Positions 28,320 through 36,811 of a DNA stretch of 64,000 nt are shown in pieces. A program made the position numbers and the translations under genes. Location of the stretch: the NCBI GenBank assembly GCA_040403315.1, contig JBBAKX010000002.1:62001-126000 (forward strand). The letters run 5' to 3'. The first letter of the stretch is position 1. Each line of letters starts with the position of its first letter. This DNA is from CAMCXT01 sp040403315 (GTDB taxonomy: Bacteria > Bacteroidota > Bacteroidia > M30B66). Under the pieces are notes generated by a model that had not been told where the DNA came from, made no database searches, and saw only the letters and a list, made by a program, of their open reading frames with translations.

Positions 28320-28327
28320 TATATTTG
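28320..28327 (+). promoter_or_regulatory. -7 promoter element for the Ldh2-family gene
   Basis: TATATTTG matches the Bacteroidota -7 consensus TAnnTTTG exactly and lies 66 bp upstream of the dehydrogenase start. A TTG 25 bp further upstream (28292-28294) is a possible but long-spaced -33 element. Confidence 0.45.
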
Positions 28328-28393
28328 CACCGACAATCCCGAATCTTAAGATAATAATATGGAATTGTTAATTAACCACCTTAATGGCTATAA

Positions 28394-29479
28394 ATGAACA
28401 CTTTCCAATTGTCAAAACTTGAGAATTTTTGTGAAGCAATTTTTCTTTCTATTGGATGCCCTTCCCATCAAGCTTCCCAAGCTGCACAAGTTTTACTAGC
28501 TGCCGATTTGAGAGGTGTTGATTCCCATGGAGTTGCTAGGCTGAGCGGTTACATTAGATTATTCGAGAAAAATCGAATCAATCCTAATCCTAATGTTGCA
28601 ATTGAACATGAAACGTTATCAACTGCAACAGTGAATGCGGATGGAGCATTAGGCTTGGTTGCAGGACCATTGGCGATGAATATTGCGATACAAAAGGCAA
28701 TTAATGTTGGAACCGGATGGGTTGCAATGAAAAATTCTAATCATTTCGGAATTGCTGGCTACCACGCCATGTTGGCATTAAATCACAATATGATTGGTAT
28801 CGCGATGACAAACGCAAGTCCTTTGGTGGCTCCAACTCACTCGATTAGTAGAATGCTCGGAACGAATCCGATGGCTTTTGCTATCCCAGCAGGAAAGGAA
28901 CCTGCTTTTGTAGCAGATTTTGCCACAACTACTGCAGCCAATGGTAAACTGGAAATACTTCAAAGAAAAGATCAGGAAGCCCCACATGGATGGATTCAAG
29001 ACAATATTGGAAACTCTTCAATAAACCCAAACGAACTTTCGAAGGGTGGCGCTCTATTGCCATTAGGCAGCGACCGAGAACATGGTAGTCATAAAGGCTA
29101 CTGTTTAGGTTCAGTTGTGGATATTTTTTCTGCAGTATTGTCTGGAGCCAATTATGGCCCGTGGGTGCCGCCTTTTGTAGCCTTCCTCGATCCTCCTGCG
29201 AACCCTGTTGGAGACGGAATCGGTCATTTCTTTGGCGCTATGCGTATCGATGCTTTTAGAAAAGCTGAAGATTTTCTTCACCACATGGACAATTGGATTT
29301 CAGCTTTTAGATACGCCACTCCAATTGACCAATCTCAACCAGTAATAATTCCAGGAGATCCTGAACGTGAAGCAGAAGCAATTAGAAGAGTTTCGGGAAT
29401 TCCATTAAATCCAAAGGTTGAAGAAGACCTTAGAATACTGGCTGATAAGTTCAATATCCAATTCCCAGAATCAGTTTGA
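28394..29479 (+). CDS. malate/L-lactate dehydrogenase-like oxidoreductase (Ldh2 family)
   Basis: This 361-residue NAD(P)-dependent enzyme belongs to the malate/L-lactate (sulfolactate, ureidoglycolate) dehydrogenase family, unrelated to the classical LDH fold. Family motifs are LRGVDSHGVARL near residue 40, MKNSNHFGIAGYHA near 115, LGTNPMAFAIPAG, ADFATTTAANGKLE and GSHKGYCLG near 235. Length is typical. The actual 2-hydroxyacid substrate cannot be assigned. It is transcribed alone from a good -7 element, and its last 9 bases overlap the convergent phosphoesterase gene. Confidence 0.88.
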   Translation: MNTFQLSKLENFCEAIFLSIGCPSHQASQAAQVLLAADLRGVDSHGVARLSGYIRLFEKNRINPNPNVAIEHETLSTATVNADGALGLVAGPLAMNIAIQKAINVGTGWVAMKNSNHFGIAGYHAMLALNHNMIGIAMTNASPLVAPTHSISRMLGTNPMAFAIPAGKEPAFVADFATTTAANGKLEILQRKDQEAPHGWIQDNIGNSSINPNELSKGGALLPLGSDREHGSHKGYCLGSVVDIFSAVLSGANYGPWVPPFVAFLDPPANPVGDGIGHFFGAMRIDAFRKAEDFLHHMDNWISAFRYATPIDQSQPVIIPGDPEREAEAIRRVSGIPLNPKVEEDLRILADKFNIQFPESV

Positions 29480-29980
29480 TTTAGAACTCCGATTTCCTAG
29501 CTCAATAGCTTGAGGCTCTATTATCTTACCGTTTTCAATTTTAAATCGGATGAGCGTTTTCTTGAGGTGAAACCCATGCACTCCGGCTGCTCCAGGATTC
29601 ATGTGGATGAGTTGTAACTGTTTATCAAACATTACTTTCAGAATATGGGAATGACCACAAATAAACAAACCTGGCTTTAAATCTTTCAATCTTTGCTTGA
29701 TTCTTTCTGGATAGCGTCCTGGATAACCTCCAATATGTGTAATGTAGACCTTAAGTTGTTCCACTTCGAAAAATTCTTCCTCCTTGAACATTCGACGAAG
29801 TTCTGCTCCATCGATATTTCCAAAAACGGCGCGAAATGGTTTGAATGCAGACAATTCATCTGCTAAACGAGCTGATCCAATATCTCCTGCATGCCAGATT
29901 TCATCAACTTCAGCAAAGTACTTATAAACTAAAGGATCGAGATAATCGTGGGTATCTGAAATGAGTCCAATGCTTTTCAA
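29471..29980 (-). CDS. YfcE/MJ0936-type metallophosphoesterase
   Basis: This small calcineurin-like phosphoesterase has all metal-binding motifs: ISDTHD (Asp9, His11), WHAGDIG, GNIDG, ITHIGG and CGHSH. I place the start at a TTG at 29980, whose last two bases form the TGA of the ABC gene (TTGA). This gives 169 residues beginning directly before the conserved strand. An earlier TTG at 30010 would add ten unconserved residues and a 34-base overlap. The protein is the last gene of the lpx operon. Its substrate may be a phosphodiester, but it is unknown. Confidence 0.85.
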   Translation of the reverse strand: MKSIGLISDTHDYLDPLVYKYFAEVDEIWHAGDIGSARLADELSAFKPFRAVFGNIDGAELRRMFKEEEFFEVEQLKVYITHIGGYPGRYPERIKQRLKDLKPGLFICGHSHILKVMFDKQLQLIHMNPGAAGVHGFHLKKTLIRFKIENGKIIEPQAIELGNRSSKSN

Positions 29981-30594
29981 CGCTCGTTCATGTTGATTTG
30001 ATGGTTGCAAAAACGAAACTCCTCATCCACACTATTTGAACAAACTACGATCGTTCGATTTCTACCATATTTTTCGATCATCTGAAGATACCATCTGCCT
30101 GCGTCTTTGTCAAGATTCGATAGTGGTTCGTCGAGCAGTAACAAACTCGAATCTGATAAAATGGCAAGCAATAATTTTAACCGTTGTTTCATGCCGGAAG
30201 AAAAATATCCCACATTCAAATGGGCTTTGCTTTTCAATCCAGAAATTTCTAAGATTTCTTGAATGTTCAAATTGTCTAATGGAGGCTTCACCGAAAAGTG
30301 AAATTTCAGATGTTCTTCCAAAGTAAACTCTTCTATGAGTTCAAGATAAGGTGCGGCTATTGAAATATGTCCATAGACTTCCTCTTGTGGAACTTCTGTG
30401 TCGTTCAATTTCCATCGAATATTTCCATCAGAAAGCATTGTGGATCCAGACACCAACTGCAGCAAGGTAGATTTTCCACTTCCATTTGATCCCATAAAAA
30501 CCCATCTAGAACCAGAAGCGATTTGGAGATCAATGGACTTAAATATCCAGTTGAAATTATACCTTTTACCTGCTTGATGCAGAGAGATTTCCAT
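29977..30594 (-). CDS. ABC transporter ATP-binding protein (no permease nearby)
   Basis: This 205-residue ATPase domain has a Walker A motif (GSNGSGKSTL), a signature motif (YFSSGMKQRLKL) and Walker B with D-loop (LLLLDEPLSNLD). It has no fused membrane part, and no permease gene is visible in the window. It follows lpxA by 14 bp and couples to the phosphoesterase by a stop/start overlap. The operon context suggests an envelope or lipid function, but the partner permease must be encoded elsewhere, or the protein may be non-transport. Confidence 0.88.
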   Translation of the reverse strand: MEISLHQAGKRYNFNWIFKSIDLQIASGSRWVFMGSNGSGKSTLLQLVSGSTMLSDGNIRWKLNDTEVPQEEVYGHISIAAPYLELIEEFTLEEHLKFHFSVKPPLDNLNIQEILEISGLKSKAHLNVGYFSSGMKQRLKLLLAILSDSSLLLLDEPLSNLDKDAGRWYLQMIEKYGRNRTIVVCSNSVDEEFRFCNHQINMNER

Positions 30595-30608
30595 TAGGAA
30601 GTATTTAC

Positions 30609-31394
30609 TTATTCATCCTTGCCATAACCACGCATAATTCCACGTTTGGCGTTTTGAATAAAGAGGATGATTTCGTCGCGTTCAGTAGTAGCAGGCATTT
30701 CTGCCTCAATTTTTTGCAGTGCTGCAGCGGTGTTTAATCCACTAACATACAATGCTCTATAAATGTCTTGGATCTCGGCAATTTTCTCATTTGAAAATCC
30801 ACGACGACGTAAGCCGATCGAGTTAATTCCTACATATGCCAATGGTTCTCTTCCTGCCTTAACAAAAGGAGGAATATCCTTCCGAACCAAAGATCCACCT
30901 GAAACCATTACATGCTGACCAATTTGAACAAATTGATGAATTGCCGACATGCCACCAATCACTGCATGATCTCCGACACCAACGTGTCCAGCCATGTTAA
31001 CTGCATTGGCGATGATACAATGCGCCCCGACCATACAATCATGCGCAATGTGCGAGTAGGCCATTACCAATGTGTCGTGCCCAACTTGGGTAGTCATTTT
31101 GTCGGTAGTTCCGCGGTTGATCGTAACGCATTCGCGGACCGTAACGTTATCCCCAATCTCAACCGTCGTTTTTTCGCCACTAAATTTGAGATCTTGTGGA
31201 ATTGCAGAAATTACAGCACCAGGAAAAATTCGGCAGTTTTTACCGATTCTGGCTCCATCAAAAATTGTAACGTTAGAACCAATCCAAGTTCCTTCACCAA
31301 TTTCAACATCGCCATGAATTACTGCAAATGGATCAATTGTAACACCTGAAGCTAGTCGGGCATTGGGATGTACGTAAGCAAGCGGTTGAATCAT
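30609..31394 (-). CDS. lpxA: UDP-N-acetylglucosamine acyltransferase
   Basis: LpxA performs the first acylation of lipid A synthesis, adding a 3-hydroxyacyl chain to UDP-GlcNAc. The 261-residue protein consists of left-handed beta-helix hexapeptide repeats (IHGDVEIGEGTWIGSNVTI). The catalytic histidine region is YSHIAHDCMVGAHC, followed by NAVNMAGHV, and the C-terminal helical segment is GLRRRGFS. It lies 36 bp after lpxC/fabZ. Confidence 0.97.
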   Translation of the reverse strand: MIQPLAYVHPNARLASGVTIDPFAVIHGDVEIGEGTWIGSNVTIFDGARIGKNCRIFPGAVISAIPQDLKFSGEKTTVEIGDNVTVRECVTINRGTTDKMTTQVGHDTLVMAYSHIAHDCMVGAHCIIANAVNMAGHVGVGDHAVIGGMSAIHQFVQIGQHVMVSGGSLVRKDIPPFVKAGREPLAYVGINSIGLRRRGFSNEKIAEIQDIYRALYVSGLNTAAALQKIEAEMPATTERDEIILFIQNAKRGIMRGYGKDE

Positions 31395-31430
31395 TGTCTA
31401 TAATTCCGGCAAAGGTAGAAAAAAGACCTA

Positions 31431-32840
31431 TCAGTTACTCAAGCCCTTTTCTTTGACAATCTGTGCCATCATTTCGGCTTCTGTAACTGGTTTTCCGTTT
31501 ACATAAGCGACTCCGCGCATGTGACAAATGCCTCTTCGAATTGGAGAAATGAGCTCAAGTTTAAAAATCAAAGTATCACCTGGAATGACTTTCTGCTTGA
31601 ATCGAACATTGTCGATTTTCATAAAATAAGTCAGATAATTCTCAGGATCTGGAACAGTATTTAACACGAGAATCCCGCCAACTTGTGCCATAGCTTCGAT
31701 AATGAGTACGCCTGGCATTACAGGATTTCCTGGGAAGTGACCTCTGAAAAACTCTTCATTCATTGTCACATTCTTCACCCCTACTACATGGTTCTCACTC
31801 ATTTCCATGATCTTATCGATCAACAAAAACGGTTGACGGTGTGGAAGAATTCTAGTGATATCGTTGATATTGTAGAGCGGCGGCTGACTCAGATCAATTT
31901 CTACAGAATCATTCTTTCTGGATTTTTCCTGTTTAATGAGTTGCTTAATTTTTCTTGCAAACTCAACATTGGCAGCATGTCCAGGACGAGAGGCAATGAT
32001 TTGCGCTTTCACTGGTCTTCCAATTAGCATTAAATCGCCAACAACATCGAGCAATTTATGTCTTGCCGCTTCATTTTGATATGAAATTTCGACATTGTTA
32101 AGTGTTCCATCGGCAGTAACCTGCACATCATTTCTTCCAAAAATTCTGTTTAGACTTTCTTGTTCTTCAGTTGAAAGCTGCCGATCTACATAAACAATCG
32201 CATTGCTCAAATCACCGCCTTTGATCAAATCGCTATCGAGCAAACTTTTCAATTCATGCAGAAATACAAAAGTCCTGCATGCTGCAATTTCTGTATTGAA
32301 TTCGGATATATCATTCAATTGCGCATGTTGAAAACCTAGAACCCGAGAATTGAAATCGATCATCACCTTTACTTTATAGGCATCGGCAGGAACAGCCATG
32401 ATTTCTACACCACGGGCAGGATCGTTATAGAATACGTTGGTTTTCAGTTCGAAATAATCTCGATCTGCATCCAGTTCGACGATTCCAGCTTGAATCAATG
32501 CATCAGAGAATGGTTTCGCACTTCCATCCAGAATCGGCACTTCAGGTCCATCCAATTCTATGATTAGATTGTCGATAGCTAAACCAGCCGCAGCAGCCAA
32601 AGCGTGCTCAACTGTAGCAACTTTTGCGGTTAGGTGCTGAAGAGTAGTTCCTCTTGCAGTTTCAACCACAAAATCAACATCTGCAAGAACTTCAGGCTGG
32701 CCTTCAAGATCTGATCTGCGAAAAGTAATTCCTTTGCCTGCCTCAGCAGGATGAAAAGTAATATTTACATGTGCACCTGTATGCAATCCAACACCACTGA
32801 GGGTAACAGGTGATTTAATGGTCTTTTGCTTATCAGCCAT
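31431..32840 (-). CDS. lpxC/fabZ: fused UDP-3-O-acyl-N-acetylglucosamine deacetylase / 3-hydroxyacyl-ACP dehydratase
   Basis: This 469-residue bifunctional protein joins LpxC (about 1-300) to FabZ (about 320-469), an arrangement characteristic of Bacteroidota. LpxC motifs are the zinc histidine region KVATVEHALAAAAGL, ELDGPEVPILDGSA and EAARHKLLDVVGDL. The FabZ part has ILPHRQPFLLIDKI and the active-site stretch GHFPGNPVMPGVLIIEAMAQ. LpxC commits the pathway to lipid A, while FabZ draws on the same 3-hydroxyacyl-ACP pool for fatty acids, so the fusion may balance the two. It overlaps lpxD by 8 bases. Confidence 0.97.
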   Translation of the reverse strand: MADKQKTIKSPVTLSGVGLHTGAHVNITFHPAEAGKGITFRRSDLEGQPEVLADVDFVVETARGTTLQHLTAKVATVEHALAAAAGLAIDNLIIELDGPEVPILDGSAKPFSDALIQAGIVELDADRDYFELKTNVFYNDPARGVEIMAVPADAYKVKVMIDFNSRVLGFQHAQLNDISEFNTEIAACRTFVFLHELKSLLDSDLIKGGDLSNAIVYVDRQLSTEEQESLNRIFGRNDVQVTADGTLNNVEISYQNEAARHKLLDVVGDLMLIGRPVKAQIIASRPGHAANVEFARKIKQLIKQEKSRKNDSVEIDLSQPPLYNINDITRILPHRQPFLLIDKIMEMSENHVVGVKNVTMNEEFFRGHFPGNPVMPGVLIIEAMAQVGGILVLNTVPDPENYLTYFMKIDNVRFKQKVIPGDTLIFKLELISPIRRGICHMRGVAYVNGKPVTEAEMMAQIVKEKGLSN

Positions 32841-33879
32841 TTGTTGGGAATTGAGATTCTTTAATTAATTTTTCAAGTTCTTCCAATTTGCTCATGATTT
32901 CAGGAAGTTTTCTGAAACCTACATATGATTTTTTGTAATCTCCGATTGGGAACGCTGGAGAACCTTGGATAATTTCTCCTTCTTTGGTGAGGTTGGAGCC
33001 AACGCCTGACTGTGCAGCGATTTTCACTTTATCGGCAATTACTAGGTGACCAACAATTCCAACCTGACCTCCGATCATACAGAAACGACCAATTTTAGTT
33101 GATCCAGCAATTCCAGTTTGGGCAGCAATTACGGTATGGTCTCCAATTTCAACATTGTGGGCAACTTGGATAAGGTTATCGAGTTTAACACCTTTACGAA
33201 TGATAGTAGAACCAAGCGTTGCACGGTCGATAGTAGTATTTGATCCTATTTCAACATAGTCTTCAATGATCACATTCCCAATTTGAGCAACTTTCAAGTA
33301 ATTGGAATCATCTTGAGGAGCAAAACCAAAACCATCTCCACCAATCACAACACCAGAGTGAATGCGACATTCTTTACCAATACTTGTCTCAGAATAGATC
33401 TTTACACCAGCAAAAATGGTTGTGTCTGAACCAATCTTCACATTGTCGCCAATATAAACTCCTGGATACAATTTTACGTTGTCGCCAATGGTGGTATTTT
33501 CGCCGACATACACAAAAGCACCGATGTAAGGATTTTGTCCTATCTGTGCTGACTTTGAAATGTAATTAGGCTCCTCTCGACCTGATTTATTTTGGATGAT
33601 CTTATTGTACGTATCTAGGAGAATCGCGAAGCTTTTATAAGCATCCTTCACTCTAACTAAAGTACTTTGAACAGTATGTTCTGGCGTAAATGCTTCATTC
33701 ACAATCACCAAGCTAGCTCTAGTACTATAGATAAATTCTTCATACTTAGGATTTGCAAGGAAAGTAAGTGAACCTGGTTCTCCCTCTTCAATTTTTGAAA
33801 GTCGGCTTACCTTCACATTTGGATCTCCTTCCACTCTACCTTCAAGGAGATCAGCGATTTGTTGGGCTGTAAATTCCAT
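32833..33879 (-). CDS. lpxD: UDP-3-O-(3-hydroxyacyl)glucosamine N-acyltransferase
   Basis: LpxD adds the second acyl chain in lipid A synthesis. The 348-residue protein has an N-terminal uridine-binding domain (FTAQQIADLLEGRVEGD, LTFLANPKYEEF). A hexapeptide beta-helix follows from about residue 105 (IGQNPYIGAFVYVGENTTIG), with the catalytic histidine region LIQVAHNVEIGDH, and then a C-terminal helix. The order lpxD, lpxC/fabZ, lpxA forms one operon. Confidence 0.97.
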   Translation of the reverse strand: MEFTAQQIADLLEGRVEGDPNVKVSRLSKIEEGEPGSLTFLANPKYEEFIYSTRASLVIVNEAFTPEHTVQSTLVRVKDAYKSFAILLDTYNKIIQNKSGREEPNYISKSAQIGQNPYIGAFVYVGENTTIGDNVKLYPGVYIGDNVKIGSDTTIFAGVKIYSETSIGKECRIHSGVVIGGDGFGFAPQDDSNYLKVAQIGNVIIEDYVEIGSNTTIDRATLGSTIIRKGVKLDNLIQVAHNVEIGDHTVIAAQTGIAGSTKIGRFCMIGGQVGIVGHLVIADKVKIAAQSGVGSNLTKEGEIIQGSPAFPIGDYKKSYVGFRKLPEIMSKLEELEKLIKESQFPTNG

Positions 33880-33888
33880 TCTTTTTAC

Positions 33889-35133
33889 TTAGTTATTTGC
33901 GTCCAATTCCTTCGGATAACAAAGGAAATATTTACGTGTTGATTCAGTTAAAACAGACAGTCGCAGTTGATCAGAAGCTTCTCTTAATTCCATTATTTGT
34001 CCGTCTTTCAAACAAATATTGATCTTGTCATCTCCATCCTTATATGCACTGTTGGTAATTTCACCTGTGAAAACGAAGTATGACGAATCTTCTGAATTGT
34101 ATCCTCTCTTTTCCCAGGCCTTTTGAAGTGCTTCGACTTTCTCTTTGGTAAATGGTTGATTATCGAGCTGAATTCTAAGCAACTTTCTTTGTATTAGCCT
34201 TGTACTTAATTCTTTAAGAATTGGGTCAGAATGATTCATCCATTCCTTTGCGGATGCAAATATATCATAATCGTCTAAGCCTGCGAATGCATCCCTAAGC
34301 TCTATATTTCTAAATCCTTCCGAAGTTGCGTATTTGCCTTCTAAAAAAAATGATAATGCAGAACTGGCATAAATCTTTTCTCCACTTTCAGCAAGGTGTC
34401 GTGCTCTACGTAACATATTGACTAGCAGATTTTCTGCCGATAAAACTGTCTTGTGTAAATACACTTGCCAATACATCAGTCGGCGGGCTAACAAGAATTT
34501 CTCAATGCTGTAAATGCCTTTTTCTAAGACCACTATTTCATCATTTACAACGTCTAGCATTTTGATAATTCGATCGGAACCCACAGTGCCTTCTGCAACA
34601 CCTGTAAAGAAGCTGTCTCGATTTAGATAATCTAATCTATCCATATCAAGTTGACTACTAACCAGTTGATGAAGAAATTTCTTGTGGTAAGTACCTTTAA
34701 AAATTTGAATGCAGGTGTTGAGCTTACCCTGAAATTCATGGTTTAGCTCTTCCATAAACATCAATGAAAGCTCTTCATGATGAAGTCCCGGAATAATTGA
34801 ATGTTCTAAAGCGTGCGAAAAAGGACCGTGTCCTATGTCATGCAGCAGAATGGCTGAAAGCGCTCCTCGTGCCTCCTCCTCAGTTATTTCGTGGCCTCTT
34901 GAACGCAATTGTTCTATCGCCAAGGTCATCAAATGCATCGTCCCAATAGCGTGATGAAAACGACTATGGTTGGCACCAGGATACACGTAATCGGTAAGTC
35001 CGAGCTGTCGAATCCTCCGTAAACGTTGGAACCACGGATGCTCGATCAAATCGAATATCAGTTCATCTGGAATAGAAATGAATCCGTACACCGGATCATT
35101 GATTATCTTTTTTTTATTTCGCGTAAGGTTCAC
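33889..35133 (-). CDS. HD-domain phosphohydrolase
   Basis: This HD-superfamily protein resembles SAMHD1/dGTPase-like and YdhJ-type hydrolases: HHAIGTMHLM, the HD pair in LLHDIGHGPFSHALEH, and SSQLDMDRLDYLNRD. I prefer the GTG start at 35133 (414 residues, beginning NLTRNKKKIINDPVYGF), which matches the usual start of such proteins. An ATG at 35202 would add 23 residues running through the promoter region of the divergent porX gene. It lies 10 bp upstream of lpxD, apparently as the first gene of the lpx operon. The nucleotide substrate is not known. Confidence 0.85.
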   Translation of the reverse strand: MNLTRNKKKIINDPVYGFISIPDELIFDLIEHPWFQRLRRIRQLGLTDYVYPGANHSRFHHAIGTMHLMTLAIEQLRSRGHEITEEEARGALSAILLHDIGHGPFSHALEHSIIPGLHHEELSLMFMEELNHEFQGKLNTCIQIFKGTYHKKFLHQLVSSQLDMDRLDYLNRDSFFTGVAEGTVGSDRIIKMLDVVNDEIVVLEKGIYSIEKFLLARRLMYWQVYLHKTVLSAENLLVNMLRRARHLAESGEKIYASSALSFFLEGKYATSEGFRNIELRDAFAGLDDYDIFASAKEWMNHSDPILKELSTRLIQRKLLRIQLDNQPFTKEKVEALQKAWEKRGYNSEDSSYFVFTGEITNSAYKDGDDKINICLKDGQIMELREASDQLRLSVLTESTRKYFLCYPKELDANN

Positions 35134-35168
35134 TGGCAATATTTGCAGGATTATCCTGTTTGTACAGG

Positions 35169-35176
35169 TAATTTTG
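35169..35176 (+). promoter_or_regulatory. -7 promoter element for porX
   Basis: TAATTTTG fits the TAnnTTTG consensus and lies 28 bp before the porX ATG. A TTG at 35143-35145, 23 bp upstream, could be the -33 element. The region also holds a near-consensus minus-strand box, so divergent promoters may overlap here. Confidence 0.45.
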
Positions 35177-35204
35177 GCTGCCACCAAATTAGACAAAATC
35201 ATTC

Positions 35205-36758
35205 ATGGAAAAGATAAACATCCTCTGGGCCGACGACGAAATCGAACTGCTTAAACCTCACATCCTGTTTCTCAGAGAGAAAGGATATGATGTATCTACT
35301 GCAAATTCAGGCGATGACGCGCTCGATCTGGTAAAAGAACAATCGTTTGATATTGTTTTTTTGGATGAAAATATGCCAGGAATTTCCGGATTGGAAACTT
35401 TGGTGAAAATTAAACAAATCAGAAATGATCTTCCGGTTGTAATGATTACCAAATCGGAGGAAGAGCATATCATGGAAGACGCAATCGGGTCTCAGATTTC
35501 TGATTATCTCATCAAACCTGTTAACCCGAATCAAATTCTTCTTTCGCTTAAAAAGATCCTTGAAAACAAGCGTTTGATTCGCGAAAAAACATCTTCAGCA
35601 TATCAACAAGAATTTCGTCATATCGGGATGGCGTTAAACGATCGTTTGAGCTTTATCGAATGGAAAGAAGTTTACCAAAAGCTCGTTTTTTGGGAACTCG
35701 AACTCGGAAGAAGTCGAGAAGAAGGAATGGAAGAAATCTTGCGTATGCAGAAATCTGAAGCCAACGTTTTGTTCAGTAAATATGTTGCAAACCATTACCA
35801 AGATTGGCTCAACGGGAAAGATCCATTGGCTCCCCTACTCTCTCACACCACTTTTAAAAATCGAGTTGTTCCAGAAATCGATAAAGGAGAAACTACTTTT
35901 TTGGTTCTGATCGACAATATGCGTTACGACCAGTGGAAAGTGATGCAACCGATTATTTCTGAATATTTTAAAGTTGAAACAGAGGAATTAATTTGCTCGA
36001 TTCTGCCAACTGCAACTCAGTATGCTAGAAATGCCTTTTTCGCAGGATTGATGCCTTCAGAAATCGAGAAGCGTTATCCGAAGCATTGGTTAAACGATGA
36101 AGATGAAGGTGGGAAGAATCTCCATGAGGAATTCTTTATGCAAGAGCAACTTAAGAGACTTGGAAGGGATGTAAAATCGTCATACACCAAAGTGACCAAC
36201 TTCCAAGCAGGAAAGAAGCTTGCTGAAAACATTCCAAATCTGATGCAGAATAAGTTCAATGCAATTGTCTACAACTTTGTCGACATGCTTTCGCACGCTA
36301 GAACTGAGATGGAAGTAATTCGTGAATTGGCCGATGATGAAAAAGCTTACCGCTCTATCACTGTAAGTTGGCTGGAACATTCGCCATTGCTGGATATTCT
36401 TCGTCAAATCGCTGATAAAAAAGCCCGTTTGATTTTAACAACCGACCATGGAACAATCCGTGTTACTGAACCAAGTAAGGTAATTGGTGATCGAAACACC
36501 AATACGAACCTAAGGTACAAACAAGGTAAAAACTTGAATTACGAGAAACGCGATGTGTATGAAGTGAGAAATCCTTCAGATATCTATCTTCCTAAACAAC
36601 ATGTGAGTTCATCATTTGTGTTTGCCAAAGAAGACAAATTTTTCGCTTATCCGAACAACTACAATTATTACGTTAACTACTACAGAAACACCTTCCAACA
36701 TGGAGGAATTTCTTTGGAAGAAATGTTGATTCCGTTTATCACATTAAGCACTAAGTAA
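35205..36758 (+). CDS. porX: PorX-type response regulator with PglZ domain (T9SS regulator)
   Basis: This 517-residue protein has a CheY-like receiver domain (about 1-120) with the phospho-acceptor Asp54 in IVFLDENMPG, the acidic pair Asp10/Asp11 and the conserved lysine in YLIKPVNP. A helical linker follows, and then a PglZ/alkaline-phosphatase-like domain (about 210-515) with VLIDNMRYDQWKV and TTDHGTIRVTEPSKVIGDR. In Porphyromonas and Flavobacterium, PorX works with the kinase PorY and the sigma factor SigP to control T9SS genes. No PorY homologue lies in this window. The many T9SS cargo genes around it fit that role. Confidence 0.93.
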   Translation: MEKINILWADDEIELLKPHILFLREKGYDVSTANSGDDALDLVKEQSFDIVFLDENMPGISGLETLVKIKQIRNDLPVVMITKSEEEHIMEDAIGSQISDYLIKPVNPNQILLSLKKILENKRLIREKTSSAYQQEFRHIGMALNDRLSFIEWKEVYQKLVFWELELGRSREEGMEEILRMQKSEANVLFSKYVANHYQDWLNGKDPLAPLLSHTTFKNRVVPEIDKGETTFLVLIDNMRYDQWKVMQPIISEYFKVETEELICSILPTATQYARNAFFAGLMPSEIEKRYPKHWLNDEDEGGKNLHEEFFMQEQLKRLGRDVKSSYTKVTNFQAGKKLAENIPNLMQNKFNAIVYNFVDMLSHARTEMEVIRELADDEKAYRSITVSWLEHSPLLDILRQIADKKARLILTTDHGTIRVTEPSKVIGDRNTNTNLRYKQGKNLNYEKRDVYEVRNPSDIYLPKQHVSSSFVFAKEDKFFAYPNNYNYYVNYYRNTFQHGGISLEEMLIPFITLSTK

Positions 36759-36774
36759 TATTTACTACTGATCC

Positions 36775-36811
36775 CTGTAATGTCTGTAAAAGAGACTTTA
36801 CAGTAATTTTT
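36775..36811 (+). terminator. intrinsic terminator after porX
   Basis: An 11-bp stem with one mismatch (36775-36785 with 36793-36803, arms CTGTAATGTCT and AGACTTTACAG) is followed by a T-run. It lies between the convergent porX and HAD genes and overlaps the last codons of the HAD gene. Confidence 0.75.
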
